Origin: Camillea tinctor
Taxonomy: Eukaryota > Ascomycota > Sordariomycetes > Xylariales > Xylariaceae
Reading direction: 5' to 3'
Assembly: GCA_022578605.1 (NCBI GenBank)
Contig: MU394065.1
Location: 496,001 to 560,000, forward strand
Length of the DNA stretch: 64,000 nt
The translations under genes and the position numbers were made by a program. A model generated the notes under the pieces. The model saw nothing but the letters and a program-made list of their open reading frames with translations. It did not search any database and had not been told where the DNA came from. This document shows, piece after piece, positions 12,965-24,868 of the stretch; the first letter of the stretch is position 1; the number at the start of each line of letters is the position of its first letter.

Positions 12965-12994
12965 GCAGAGTTGTGGTCTACACCACAACTCTGC
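12965..12994. repeat. Perfect inverted repeat (13-bp stem, 4-base loop)
   Basis: GCAGAGTTGTGGT and its exact reverse complement ACCACAACTCTGC are separated by CTAC. The repeat lies about 270 bp past the PGDH stop codon, so it could be in the 3' untranslated region or just beyond it. Role unknown. Confidence 0.9.
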
Positions 12995-15237
12995 ACGGCT
13001 CATTGTTGTTCAATGTTGTTGTTGTGGTTGTTCCTATAGCGACTCCACCACGGAAATTTATACTAGGCATGATTGCATTACGTGGTCCCAGAACAGCATA
13101 AAACCACCTGGGTAGCTGGTCAGAATGTTGGGGACCTGTCCACAAGGGAAAATACGTGACTAAAGATTGATTCTATACCTCCTATGGCATCTTTAGTTTC
13201 TAATAGGGGTTTGCAGGCATGCTGACTAGGATTTGCGGTTTGATTTATGTATGTTGACTGGAAAGAAAGGAGAATGCGATAGGGATAACACCACAAAACT
13301 AACATCTCAGCTGTTCCCTACCTCTTTTTAAGTATATATAAGTAACTTGAATCCTAGTTGTCATTCAAGAAAAGCCAAGAATTATGGGTTAAGTAAATAC
13401 GGTGGGTATAAATTGTGTTAGTGTATATGTCTGGTAGTACAGGTAAGAGTTCGTGTAGATGAGCAAAATAGAAGTTATTATTTTTTCTTTTCTTTTTCCC
13501 TTTTTGACTAGCATCCTCCCAGACAACCAAAGGTCAAAACGCGACAGAGCTGAAACAAATATTGACGTAGGTAGTAGTGAGTGTATGTGCGCGCGGGTGT
13601 TGGTTGCGTTTGAGAGTGATAAGATGGAAGAGACTGGAAAGCGAGCTTTGGGAGAGATCTGGGGGACGGGTCAAACAGACCAAGACCCGCCAGGTCAAAC
13701 AGACTTACAAGTTGGAAACATAAATAACATAAATAAAAAGGGAAAGGAAAAGGAAGGATACAAAATAACTATTTAGGTACCTACAGGTACGTAGGAAAAT
13801 GCCAAGGAATGGTCCCATATGTATCCAACCTCTTGGAGTAAGCTTGTATGTATAGGTTGCCCCCCTGCAGATATCCAGGTGTTCAACGACTATAGTAGCA
13901 TATGCAACCCTGTAGAGACGGTAAAAAAAAAGAAATCAATATTGATTTAGTATTTTCTTACCCCTTTTCCCACTCCGATAGGGGTTATTACTCCTATGAG
14001 AAGTTTAAAGGAAACTTTCAACAAGAAACAACCGTAAGAATATAATGTGTCCGTAAGTAGGTAGATATCATAAACAAGCCTTTATGCTAGACGACGGGAG
14101 CGTTATGGCCTCAATACCGGTACCAGATAAATGACTGTTTGGCCTTACCAAACATAGTCTCAAGAACGTGTAAGTAGAAGGCAGATAGATGTGTGTAGGT
14201 ATATTCAAGTTGGGTAGGTAGGCATACATATATGTACGTATAACCTTACATGTAGGTACTGACTGGCGTTCCTTGAATTAACGGGACGTAATGAATTGAA
14301 TTTCAGACTTGCCCGATCTTCGGAATTGATAAGGTACACATACGTACCGCCTACACTGGAGACAGAAAGAAAGTGGTTGCAAATTCAATTGCAAGAGCAC
14401 GTCCATGTCCACTACAAAAAAAAAAAGAAAAGAAGAAAGAAAACCATAACAGTACATACGTACGTCACTTCTTATAGGTAGCAACAACCTTATATGCTTC
14501 ATGCAGTTAAGAAGTTAAATGTTGTGATGTGGTTGTGATCTTTTTCAGATGTACTTTGTACATTATGTAGTTATAACCAGCACAAGTCATGAGATGATAA
14601 CATTTTTTTTTCTTCAGTTGCAAAACAGATGACACCATTTCCCTAGAAGAAAAAAGAAAAAAAAAATAAGAGATAACTGATGATTTTATTAATTTTTAAT
14701 TCTTATTTTTCATGCTGTTTAATATTTGTTTTTGTCGGTGAGGACGGAACACAAGAGAATGAAAAGATGTACACTAGGTACACTACAACGCAGGTCCAAA
14801 TGCTCCTTCCCACCCCCTCCTCTGTTGGTGTGTAAATGTACAGTACCTAGGGTAACGAGGAGGTACACAGGTACGTTGTCAAAGAAAGGAGATCACAAAC
14901 CCCGCCTCTCATTGGTCTAATAGGCCACTAAACCCCCAATCAGGTAAGCCTGGCGAAGGCCTACCCTAAAGAAACGTGTGAATTGGCCGAAGGTAGGTCG
15001 GGAGACCCTTTTTTACCCCTGTCGGTTGTGGTCAATTGTATTTACGCTAGGCTTAGCTGGGTAACCGCTTTTCTCCCTTTATCCCCAAAATCCACCACCT
15101 TGGCACCTTTTTCTCTTGAAGGCGGGCTGGCATATGGTAATCCTATAATCCCCAACCTTACCTTATGTCGTAGCTCTGGCTCTACTTTCTGCTTGCTTTG
15201 ACTTGTCAAACATCGGCGTCTTGTCCAAGCACGACTT

Positions 15238-15255
15238 CTCTCTCTCTCTCTCTCT
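15238..15255. repeat. (CT)n microsatellite in the myosin V upstream region
   Basis: An uninterrupted CT dinucleotide run in a generally pyrimidine-rich stretch, about 350 bp before the myosin ATG. Such tracts are common in fungal promoters and leaders. Confidence 0.9.
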
Positions 15256-15600
15256 GTCATCCATCACCTGTTTTCCCTTTTTTTTCTTTCTTTCTCTTCT
15301 TCCACATACTTCGTCCTGGAGAGCTGCAGAAATCCCACCCATCAGATACCCTTTTCCCCTCCTCTCGTATCTTCTTTTTCTGCCCAACTCCATTTTAGTG
15401 GCTACTGGCTGCTTCTTTGATTCCAGTACATAGTACATACTTTGGACTTCTTCGAGCTCGTCTCGTGCACCTCGGTCGGTTCACCCGAATGCCTTCTGCT
15501 TTCGCTCCCTAAGTGCCGCTACTTCCACCTTGCATCGCTCTGCGATAAGTCCGACATCATCCCGAGTATAACCTGAGCGCGAGTCTCCCATCCGCCTCCC

Positions 15601-18600
15601 ATGTCGCACAGCTACGATGTTGGTACGAGAGCTTGGCAGCCCGATGCCACCGAGGGCTGGGTGCCCTCTGAGGTTGTCAAGAAGACTGTCGATGGTGACA
15701 AGGTGACTTTGGTCTTCAAGTTTGAGAATGAAGAGGTATGTTAGCTCTGTATTTTGCTGTGGTATATTCTCGCCGAGCTGACCGCCTCTATCTTCACAGA
15801 CCAAAGAAATCAAGGTGTCCCTCGAGGGCCTGCAGAATGGCAATGACCCGGCCCTCCCACCTCTAATGAACCCTGCTATGCTTGAAGCAAGTGATGATTT
15901 AACGAATTTGTCTCACCTTAACGAACCAGCCGGTATGATATCCCATTGCGAGTGAACCCAAGCTTAATAGGGCTCTATTGCTAACCTAACCCCTCCGCCC
16001 TCAACAGTTCTCCAAGCCATTCGCCTTCGATATGCCCAAAAGGAAATCTACACATACAGTGGTATAGTGCTTATAGCCACAAACCCTTTTGCACGTGTCG
16101 ACTCTCTTTATGTGCCTGGAATGGTGCAGGTATATGCAGGCAAGCAGCGGGAAACCCAGGCCCCCCATTTATTTGCCATTGCCGAAGAGGCTTTCATGTG
16201 AACAAGTTATCCCCCCTTTACTTGCCAACAGCATTGATCTAACGCGTGGATTAGTAAAATGATCAAAGATGGCCGGAATCAAACTGTCGTTGTTTCGGGA
16301 GAGTCGGGTGCTGGAAAGACGGTCAGCGCAAAATACATCATGCGATACTTTGCTACAAGAGAATCCCCAGACAACACCAAAGGCCGGACTATAAAGAACG
16401 CCGACTCTATGAGCGAGACCGAGGAGCAAATTCTGGCGACTAACCCTATCATGGAAGCCTTTGGTAACGCTAAGACGACCCGAAACGATAACTCGTCTCG
16501 GTTTGGAAAGTACATCGAGATTATGTTTGACAGCAAGACAAACATCATCGGCGCCAGGATTCGGACCTACCTCCTTGAACGGTCGAGGTTGGTTTTTCAG
16601 CCTCTCAAGGAAAGGAATTATCACATTTTCTACCAACTCCTGGCTGGAGCAACGGATAAGGAGCGGCAAGAATGGAGTCTTCTACCGGTTGAGCAGTTCG
16701 ACTACCTCAACCAAGGCAATGCCCCCACCATTGATGGCATGGATGATAAAGCCGAATTTGTGGCTACCAAGAACTCGCTGAAGACTATTGGAGTTGATGA
16801 GACCCAACAACAGGGCATCTTCAACCTCTTGGCCGGTCTCTTGCACCTTGGTAATGTTAAGATCACTGCTTCGCGAAATGATAGTGTATTGGCCCCAACC
16901 GAACCTTCCCTGGAGAAAGCCTGCAGTATCCTTGGTATCGATGCTACCAACTTTGCCAAGTGGATTGTGAAGAAGCAACTTGTTACCCGTGGAGAGAAGA
17001 TTGTCTCGAATCTTACCCAGCAGCAGGCTATTGTTGTCCGAGACTCAGTTGCAAAATACATCTACTCTAGTCTATTCGACTGGCTTGTGGAGGTTATCAA
17101 CAGGAGTCTTGCTGCTGAGGAGGTCTTGAGCCGTGTTACCTCCTTTATTGGTGTTCTTGATATTTATGGTTTTGAGCATTTTGCTAAGAACTCCTTCGAG
17201 CAATTCTGTATCAACTACGCCAACGAGAAGTTGCAACAGCAGTTCAACTCTCACGTGTTTAGGCTCGAGCAAGAGGAGTATGTTCGAGAGCAGATTGATT
17301 GGACCTTCATTGAGTTTTCAGACAACCAGCCATGTATCGACCTAATCGAAGGCAAACTAGGTATTCTCTCCTTGCTTGATGAAGAATCCAGGTTGCCTAT
17401 GGGTACCGACGAGCAGTTCGTCACCAAGCTTCACCATAACTTCTCCGGTGATAAGAACACATTTTATAAGAAGCCTCGTTTCGGCAAGTCCGCGTTTACT
17501 GTGCGCCACTATGCCGTGGACGTCACTTACGAGTCGGAGGGATTCATCGAGAAGAACAGAGATACAGTGCCAGATGAGCACATGGAAGTATTGAAGGCCT
17601 CTTCGAATAAATTCCTTGGCCAAGTACTTGCTGCTGCGTTGGCTGTCCGGGAGAAGGATGTCGCGTCGGCGAGCTCTGCTGTTGCTAAGCCAGCTGCTGG
17701 TAGGAAGATAGGAGTTGCTGTTAACCGCAAGCCGACTCTAGGTGGCATCTTCCGTTCTTCTCTCATTGAGTTGATGACCACCATTGGAAACACCAATGTC
17801 CATTATATCCGATGTATTAAGCCGAACGAGGCTAAGGTAGCTTGGGCGTTTGAGGGCCCTATGGTTCTCAGTCAACTTCGAGCTTGTGGTGTTCTTGAGA
17901 CCATCCGCATTAGCTGTGCTGGTTATCCTGGACGCTGGACATATGAAGAGTTCGCTCTGCGATACTACTTGTTGATCCCGTCGACCCGATGGCAGACCGA
18001 GATACGACAATTGGTCAAGGAAATCCTTGCTCAGGCGTTGGGCGAGGGCGAGGGCAAGGGGAATGATAGCTATCAGCTGGGTTTGACCAAGATTTTCTTC
18101 CGTGCTGGTATGCTGGCTCATCTGGAGAATCTGCGCCAGAACCGCATGAGCGAGGCTGCTATCATGATCCAGAAGAACCTCAAGGCCAAATATTACCGCC
18201 GGAAGTACCTCGAGGCGCGGGACGCAATAGTTGCATTCCAGTCCCTCGTACGCGCTTACACAACCCGTGCCAAGGCGCAGGAGCTACGTACAATCAAGGC
18301 GGCTACCACCATCCAGAGAGTATGGAGAGGATACAAGCAACGAAAGGCGTTCTTGCAGATTCGCAACAATGTCATTCTTGCCCAGGCAGCCATCAAGGGT
18401 TACCTGCGACGAAAGGAGATTATGGAGACCCGTGTGGGTAATGCCGTACTCATCATCCAGCGTGTGTGGCGCTCGAGAAGAGCTCTCCGTTCCTGGAGAA
18501 GCTACCGCAAGAAGGTCATCTTGGTCCAGAGCTTGTGGCGTGGAAGACAGGCTAGGAAGGGATACAAGAAGATCCGTGAGGAAGCTCGCGATCTCAAGCA

Positions 18601-20717
18601 GATTTCCTACAAGCTAGAAAACAAGGTCGTCGAGCTCACCCAGTCCTTGGGCACGATGAAGACACAGAACAAGAATCTACTCAGCCAGGTCGAGAATTAC
18701 GAGAACCAGATCAAGTCATGGAAGAGCCGGCACAACGCTCTCGAAACTCGAACGAAGGAACTCCAAGTCGAAGCCAACCAGGCCGGTATTGCCGTTGCCA
18801 AGTTGCAAGCTATGGAGGAAGACATGAAAAAGCTGCAACAGAACTACGAAGAGTCGACAACGAACATCAAGCGCATGCAGGAGGAAGAACGAGAACTGAA
18901 GGAATCCCTCCGCACTGCAAATGCCGAGCTGGAGCGTATCCAACAGGAGACTACGATGCACGAAAACGAGAAGACCACCCTGAGAGAACAGCTGGCCCAG
19001 ATGGCAGAGGAGCTCGAGTTGGCCAAACGGTCGGGTCCGGTGAATGGAGAGTTGACAAATGGCAACTCCGTACCTGCGCCTCCGAATGGCTTGATCAACT
19101 TGGTCTCGTCCAAGAAGCCCAAGCGCCGAAGTGCTGGAGCCGAGCCCAGTGTAATGGACCGCTTCAGCGCCGCTTACAACCCACGGCCGGTTTCCATGGC
19201 GGTTACTGGTGGTATGAACCGGCCTCCTACGAGCTTCCTTCCTGGTGTAGACTCCATCGAGATGGAGCTCGAGAACCTACTTGCGGACGAAGACGGCCTA
19301 AACGAGGAGGTTACTATGGGCTTAATCAGGAATCTCCGAATTCCTTCGCCGAACACCAACCCTCCACCTTCGGACAAGGAAGTGCTATTCCCGTCTTATC
19401 TCATTAACCTCGTGACATCCGAAATGTGGAATAACGGCTTCGTTAAGGAATCAGAGAGGTTCTTAGCCAACGTGATGCAGTCGATCCAGCAAGAGGTCAT
19501 GCAGCACGATGGCGATGACGCCATCAACCCCGGCGCGTTCTGGTTGTCCAACGTGCACGAGATGCTTTCATTTGTGTTCCTTGCTGAAGACTGGTATGAA
19601 GCTCAGAAGACGGACAATTACGAGTACGACCGACTGCTGGAGATTGTCAAGCACGATCTTGAGAGTTTGGAGTTCAACATCTATCACACCTGGATGAAGA
19701 TCCTCAAGAAGAAGCTACAGAAGATGATCATCCCGGCTATCATCGAGTCTCAATCACTGCCCGGCTTCGTCACGAATGAAAATAACAGATTCCTCGGCAA
19801 GCTGTTGCAGACAAACTCCCAGCCTGCGTATAGCATGGACAATCTGCTCAGCCTTCTGAACAACGTGTTCAGAGCGATGAAGGCTTACTATCTGGAAGAC
19901 TCTATTATCACCCAGACGGTCACTGAGCTCCTTCGCCTGGTGGGTGTTACGGCGTTCAATGATCTGCTCATGCGACGTAACTTCCTTTCGTGGAAGCGTG
20001 GTTTGCAGATCAACTACAACATCACCCGTATTGAGGAGTGGTGCAAGAGCCACGACATGCCGGAAGGAACTTTGCAGCTGGAACATTTGATGGTAGGTCG
20101 AAAAGAAAACATGTGTCACTTCTAATATAACTGCTAATGCCCTCGATATAGCAAGCCACGAAGCTTCTCCAACTTAAGAAGGCAACGCTGAATGACATTG
20201 AGATCATCCAAGACATCTGCTGGATGTAAGTATTACTCTCTTTTATACCTTGGTTACGTTCACTAACAGCCTCGCGCAGGCTCTCACCGAATCAAATCCA
20301 GAAACTGCTCAACCAGTACCTTGTGGCCGACTACGAGCAGCCTATCAACGGAGAGATCATGAAGGCCGTAGCATCGCGGGTGACGGAGAAGAGTGATGTC
20401 CTACTGTTGCAAGCCGTAGATATGGATGACAGTGGACCCTACGAGATCGCTGAACCTCGTGCAATCACTGCACTTGAGACCTACACGCCATCATGTAAGT
20501 GTGGAGACCGAAAGTATATGCTTCCAAATCAACTAACCATGGATATCCAGGGCTACAAACACCAAGACTAAAGCGGCTGGCCGAGATAGTATCAGCGCAA
20601 GCCATCGCCCAGCAAGAGAAGATGGAAGCGGAAGAATACGACGGCGACGGGGAGGTAGCCGAAATAGAAGGGTCTGAGACCGAGGCGGTGGCCGAAGTTG
20701 AGGCCAATGGTGCTTAG
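15601..20717 (+). CDS. MYO2: Class V myosin heavy chain (Myo2/MyoE type)
   Basis: Actin-based motor that carries secretory vesicles and organelles toward hyphal tips. Seven exons fit in phase (15601-15735, 15800-15932, 16008-16197, 16255-20092, 20152-20225, 20280-20494, 20551-20717), giving 1583 residues. An SH3-like N-terminal subdomain (TRAWQPDATEGWVPSEVV) is followed by the motor with P-loop GESGAGKT, switch I region NAKTTRNDNSSRFGK, switch II DIYGFEHF, and actin-binding/SH1 region CIKPNE and LRACGVLETIRISCAGYP. Six IQ-like light-chain sites follow (about residues 770-910, e.g. AIMIQKNLKAKYYRRKYL), then a coiled coil (about 915-1070), a Ser/Pro linker and a DIL/globular cargo-binding tail with INYNITRIEEWC near residue 1425. 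The last exon gives a highly acidic C-terminus. The order of domains excludes myosin I and II. The symbol is by homology with yeast. Confidence 0.96.
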
Positions 20718-21961
20718 AACCGCATGATAGCCTCGGGATTCGCAGGCTGTAACTTTCGATCGATTCGAATCTCTTGACGTCGATATGTCCATGAATAGCA
20801 CGATAATATACGATAAACATGTGTACGGTGGCTAAGGATTGGGCGAAAAAAAACTAGTTGGAAGAAACAGCTTTGAGTGGTTATGTCTGGTGAGGCAAGG
20901 TCACATTAGATGGAAAGCTCTCGAGCATGTTTCGGGTAAGCCCGTGGGTTGTTTTAATGGATATCAGAGGCATGATTGAACTAGAAGGCTCACGCGAACC
21001 ATGAACGGGCGTTTTTTATTACTATTCTTATTCTTTTTGAAATGTTCCTTTTCTCAGCCCAATGTCTAGTTTCTTTTAGGGAGACGAGCTAGTAGTCGAG
21101 ATGAGATGAGATGAGATGAGATGAGATGAGATGAGATGGAGGGGGCGTGTATCAAAATGAAGAATAGTTGGGTTGTGTGGCATTTACATGTACGGGGGAG
21201 GTTTCTGTACATTTGCGACAAAGAGAAGAACAAAAAAATAATTCCCATATTATAGAGGTAGATGCGTGCCCTCTACTTTTTTAACATACCTCAAATGAAC
21301 TTTTTTTCAGGTGATATAAATATGAAAATATGTAATTGCTTGCGACGAGATTGACTTGGAGTGCTTCTCAGTCAACACTGTGCACGTGACCAACTTTACG
21401 CTTAATAAGCTGTGTTTAATGCCTGTCGTTATCACTATACTCCAGTATTTCGAATATTGAATAACAATTTTCTCTTACCTAACTGTACCGGGTATAACAA
21501 CATTCCCCCCCCCCAAAGACGTTTTTTTTTCTTCATTTAAGATTTAGTATTTGCTCTTCGCTGGCTGAGCAAGGTTTTCGTTGTTGAACAAGAAACGGCA
21601 ATTCCTCTGGGGTCTTCTATTTTTCCACTACCAAAAGTTTTGGAATAAAATTTCTTTTTCTCTTTCTCACCAATTGATTGAGCTCAATTCTCATTCATTA
21701 ATCTACAGGCGCTACTACAACCACACCCCTGTTTATTTTATACGAGCAAACGGGTAAGTAAATTTGCTACTATATGAGGGAGAAAGAAGAGAAAAACAAG
21801 ATAGCAAGGAAGGATGCTAATTAGAACAACTAGAAACTGATACTGAGATTTCTCTTTCTCGAAATAGAGAAGAAGAAGAAAAGAAGGGGAAAGGTACTAC
21901 CTTATCCAAGCTTAAGGATAAAAAGGGGCAAAGGAAAAAGGGGAGACTAAAGACAACCATC
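20718..21961. other. Intergenic region myosin V to FAP7
   Basis: No gene is supported. It contains the pentanucleotide repeat at 21101-21138 and an A/T- and purine-rich stretch (about 21780-21950) directly before the FAP7 start codon. Confidence 0.6.
21101..21138. repeat. (ATGAG)n pentanucleotide tandem repeat
   Basis: Seven exact copies of ATGAG followed by an eighth degenerate copy (ATGGA), in the gap downstream of the myosin gene. A likely length-polymorphic locus. Confidence 0.95.
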
Positions 21962-22813
21962 ATGCGCACGAGTCCAAACATCATCGTCACGGGTACGCCC
22001 GGTGTGGGAAAGACTACGCACTGCGAGGCGCTGGCCGAGAGGACGGGGCTCCGCCATGTCTCGGTCAATCAGGTCGTCAAGGATGAGGGGTGCCATGAGG
22101 GATGGGACGAGGAGTACTTGAGCTGGATCGTAGACGAAGATAAGGTGTGTTGCGCCTCCCACCTCTTCTCGTTACTTATGGTGGGATAGGAAGGAATGTG
22201 TGAAGATAGCAGCAACTGAAAGAAAAAAAAAGGAATGAAGAAAAGACCCGGGCTAACTAATGTGTGACAGCTCCTGGACGCACTTGAAGATGAGGCCAAG
22301 GCTGGCGGGTGTATCATAGATTGGCATGCGTGCGATTTGTTCCCCGAGAGCTGGATTGACCTCGTCGTCGTGCTGAGGGTGGACTCGACGACGCTATATG
22401 ACCGCCTGTCCGCGCGGTGAGTACATGAGATTCCTTATTTATACTACTACTACTGCTGCTTGCTATATTCACAATCCCAGCACCATCATTATCCCTTCCA
22501 TCAACCTATCTACTTTTCTGTTACCCTCTTATCAAGATCTCTTGATCCCCTACCCTGACCAGAAAATGAACGAGCCAGAGCGGAATGAAATTAATAACTT
22601 CGAAACAGGAAATACCCCGAAGTTAAGCTTCAGGAGAATATCGACTCGGAGATCATGGAGGTGCTGCTGCAGGAAGCGCGCGACTCGTACGACGAGCGAA
22701 TCGTCATCGAGCTCACGAGCAACACGACAGACGACATGGAAACCAACGTTGACCGCATCGAGGCGTGGGTCACGCAGTGGAAGAAGGATAACGCACCGGA
22801 TGGCCAGGAGTAG
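21962..22813 (+). CDS. FAP7: Adenylate kinase isoenzyme 6 / ribosome-assembly ATPase Fap7
   Basis: Small P-loop NTPase with adenylate-kinase activity, required for late 18S rRNA processing in cytoplasmic pre-40S particles together with Rps14 (known for yeast Fap7 and human CINAP). Three exons fit in phase (21962-22144, 22271-22416, 22609-22813), giving 177 residues, the normal size. The Walker A motif is VTGTPGVGKTTHCEAL near the N-terminus. CIIDWHACDLFPE and DLVVVLRVDSTTLYDRL cover the NMP-binding and core region. The last exon reads KLQENIDSEIMEVLLQEAR and ends with the Trp-rich helix IEAWVTQWKKDN. Intron 2 is long for this window (192 bp). The acceptor at 22608 was chosen because only it restores the family sequence in phase. 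Confidence 0.94.
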
Positions 22814-23337
22814 GAAAGTGGGAAAAAAAGAGGAGGGGGTTCTTAGATTTAGGGGATAAGAAAATGGGAGGGGCAGAAGGATTCTGCCCCTGCTTTAATG
22901 AATGATCAGATACTTGATGATCATTCTCAGTGCTGATTTTGTTTTATTCCCAGGTTTGGGCCTGGGTTTGTCTACCCGATGCCTATGTTTTCCCATTAAA
23001 GAAGGGATATGCTTGGGGTGTAATACTTACAACCTAAACACACACACGCGAACGCACATACGATTTAATCTGCAGCTGTTAAGGAAAGGGTTTATAGGCC
23101 GCGCAAGGTCGTATTGTATTTAAGATGCTAGATGGCTCAGTAGCCTACTAAACATGCTAGGGACATTACTTTGCGATTGATACATCATATATCGTTTACG
23201 ATGTCACATTTTTCCCTGGTAGAAAAGTATAAAAATGTTACCAGTATTTCATGCCCCTGCAGAATATATATATATATATATATCCAATTTACCTCCATTC
23301 TAATGCCTTTGAAACATCCAGGTCAACGACATGCAAA
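22814..23337. other. Convergent 3' intergenic region (FAP7 / PRISE reductase)
   Basis: Short gap between two convergent genes. It contains an (AT)n run at 23264-23283 and no coding signal. Confidence 0.6.
23264..23283. repeat. (AT)n microsatellite
   Basis: Ten AT dinucleotides about 55 bp beyond the stop codon of the minus-strand reductase gene. Confidence 0.95.
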
Positions 23338-24868
23338 CTAAATTAGAGGACGGGCTTTGTCGACCACCACTGGCGGCAACATCCCCAGAGCCTCCATCTC
23401 CTTACACGTCTCGAAAATTGACTCCATGGTGTCGATAAACCCGCTGAAGCCAAACATACGAGTCTTTCCCTGTCCTAAACTGCCGAAGGGGATGTAACCT
23501 ATGTCGCCCCAGAAGACAGCATCTATGTCGGCATTCGGGCCCCAGGGGTTGAACGTCAACTGACCCTTTGATTCAGCCATAAGCTCCTCCCAAACCTTGC
23601 GGTTGATAGGGTCATCCGCCCATTGCCTCAGAGTGTACTTCATTTTCGTGCTCAGAGGTGGGCCGTAGCCCATAGGGGCCTCGGCACCGCCTTTTAAGAC
23701 GATTTCCCTAGCCCCCTCGCCTAGATCCTCGGCCGGGGGACGGACCCCTTCCGCCACGCCAAACCACCGCGCGAGCTCCTCGAAGAACCGGTTCCAGGTC
23801 ACCGCCCCGCCGTCCTGGGTATTAAAGTCCTCATTCTTGCACCCATCCTCCAACACAGCCCACTCGCACAGGAAGCCCGTCAGCTTCGCCGACGAGTGCA
23901 GCATCTCGAACTCCCAGGCCTCGAAGTCGCCGCCGAACACCAGCGGCTCCCCCTTGCGCGCCTGCACCGCCGCGTACACCCCGAACCCCAGCACCATGTT
24001 CATCGGCGACTTGAGCGACGCCCCGACCACCCCCGCCGGCCGCACCACGTTCCACCCCGTCTCCGGGTGCGCCGCGCAGTACGCCTTCAGCGCGTCCTCC
24101 TGCAGGTAGTAGAAGTTGCGGATCAGCCCCCGCGGCTGCGGGTCCGACTCCACGAACGGCCGCCGCGCCCGCCCCACGTGCACCCCGTAGCTCTTGCCCC
24201 CCGTCTGCAGCAGGATGCGCTGCGGCGCTAGGCCCGCCAGCGGCAGCGCCGCCAGCAGGTTCGCGAACATCGGCACGTTGGCTTCGATCAGCCCCTCGGC
24301 GTTGGATGGGTCGAACGAGCTCGTCGCTTGCGACCCCGGCTCCATGTACGCGTACCAGAACACGTACTCGGCCTGCACGGACGCCGCGTTTAGCGCCCCG
24401 GCGATGGCGGCCCCCGAGGTGCTCAGGTCGATGGGGATGTGCGTTACCCGCGCGCGCTGCGCGGGGGTCAGCAGATCCAGCACTGTGATAATAGGAATCA
24501 GCCATTGCCACACTGGGTAGTTTTTTCTTTCTACTCCTAAGACCGTTGTCTCGGGAGTCGAAACTCCCATGAACTCATGCGCTTAACTATGATGGGAAGT
24601 TTCGACTCCAGGGCCGGCCTGGGACAGCCCAAAAGGGGGGGATAAACGACTCCAAGAACCACTCACTCTTGTCCGGGATCGGGCTGCGGGATACTGTGTA
24701 CACCCGCGCCCAGCGCTCCGGAGAGGCTAGGAGGGCCCGCAGCGCGTAGAACCCCGATATACCCGTCGGCCCGCAGATGATGGCTCTGAGGCCGCGGATC
24801 GAGGGGTCGAAGGTTGGGAGGTTGCGGGCTATGCCCTGCTGGCATAGGGGGTAGTTTTGGGAACTCAT
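23338..24868 (-). CDS. PRISE-like short-chain dehydrogenase/reductase (NAD(P)H-dependent enone reductase family)
   Basis: Extended/atypical SDR resembling the progesterone 5-beta-reductase/iridoid synthase (PRISE) group, which reduces activated C=C bonds using NADPH. Two exons fit in phase (24868-24667 and 24482-23338), giving 448 residues. The N-terminal Rossmann motif is ICGPTGISGFYALRALL. The join gives PDKMLDLLTPAQRARV, then HIPIDLSTSG. The motif NFYYLQEDALKAY contains the catalytic Tyr of the family, followed by NVVRPAGVVGASLKSPMNM. The C-terminal part (WADDPINRKVWEEL) is also typical of fungal members. The natural substrate cannot be read from sequence. Codons in 23800-24500 are extremely GC-rich compared with neighbouring genes and with its own 3' end. 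It converges on FAP7. Confidence 0.85.

Larger units (their letters stand above)
12692..15600. other. Intergenic region PGDH to myosin V
   Basis: A 2.9-kb gap without a supported gene. It contains a perfect hairpin at 12965-12994, a 12-base direct repeat GGTCAAACAGAC (13669-13680 and 13693-13704), A/T homopolymers around 14400-14710, and a pyrimidine-rich promoter or leader from about 15200 with a CT microsatellite. Confidence 0.6.

Noticed and set aside
23831..24511. 226-codon minus-strand frame
   Set aside because: Out-of-frame shadow of the GC-rich PRISE reductase exon; Ala/Gly/Arg-rich without motifs.
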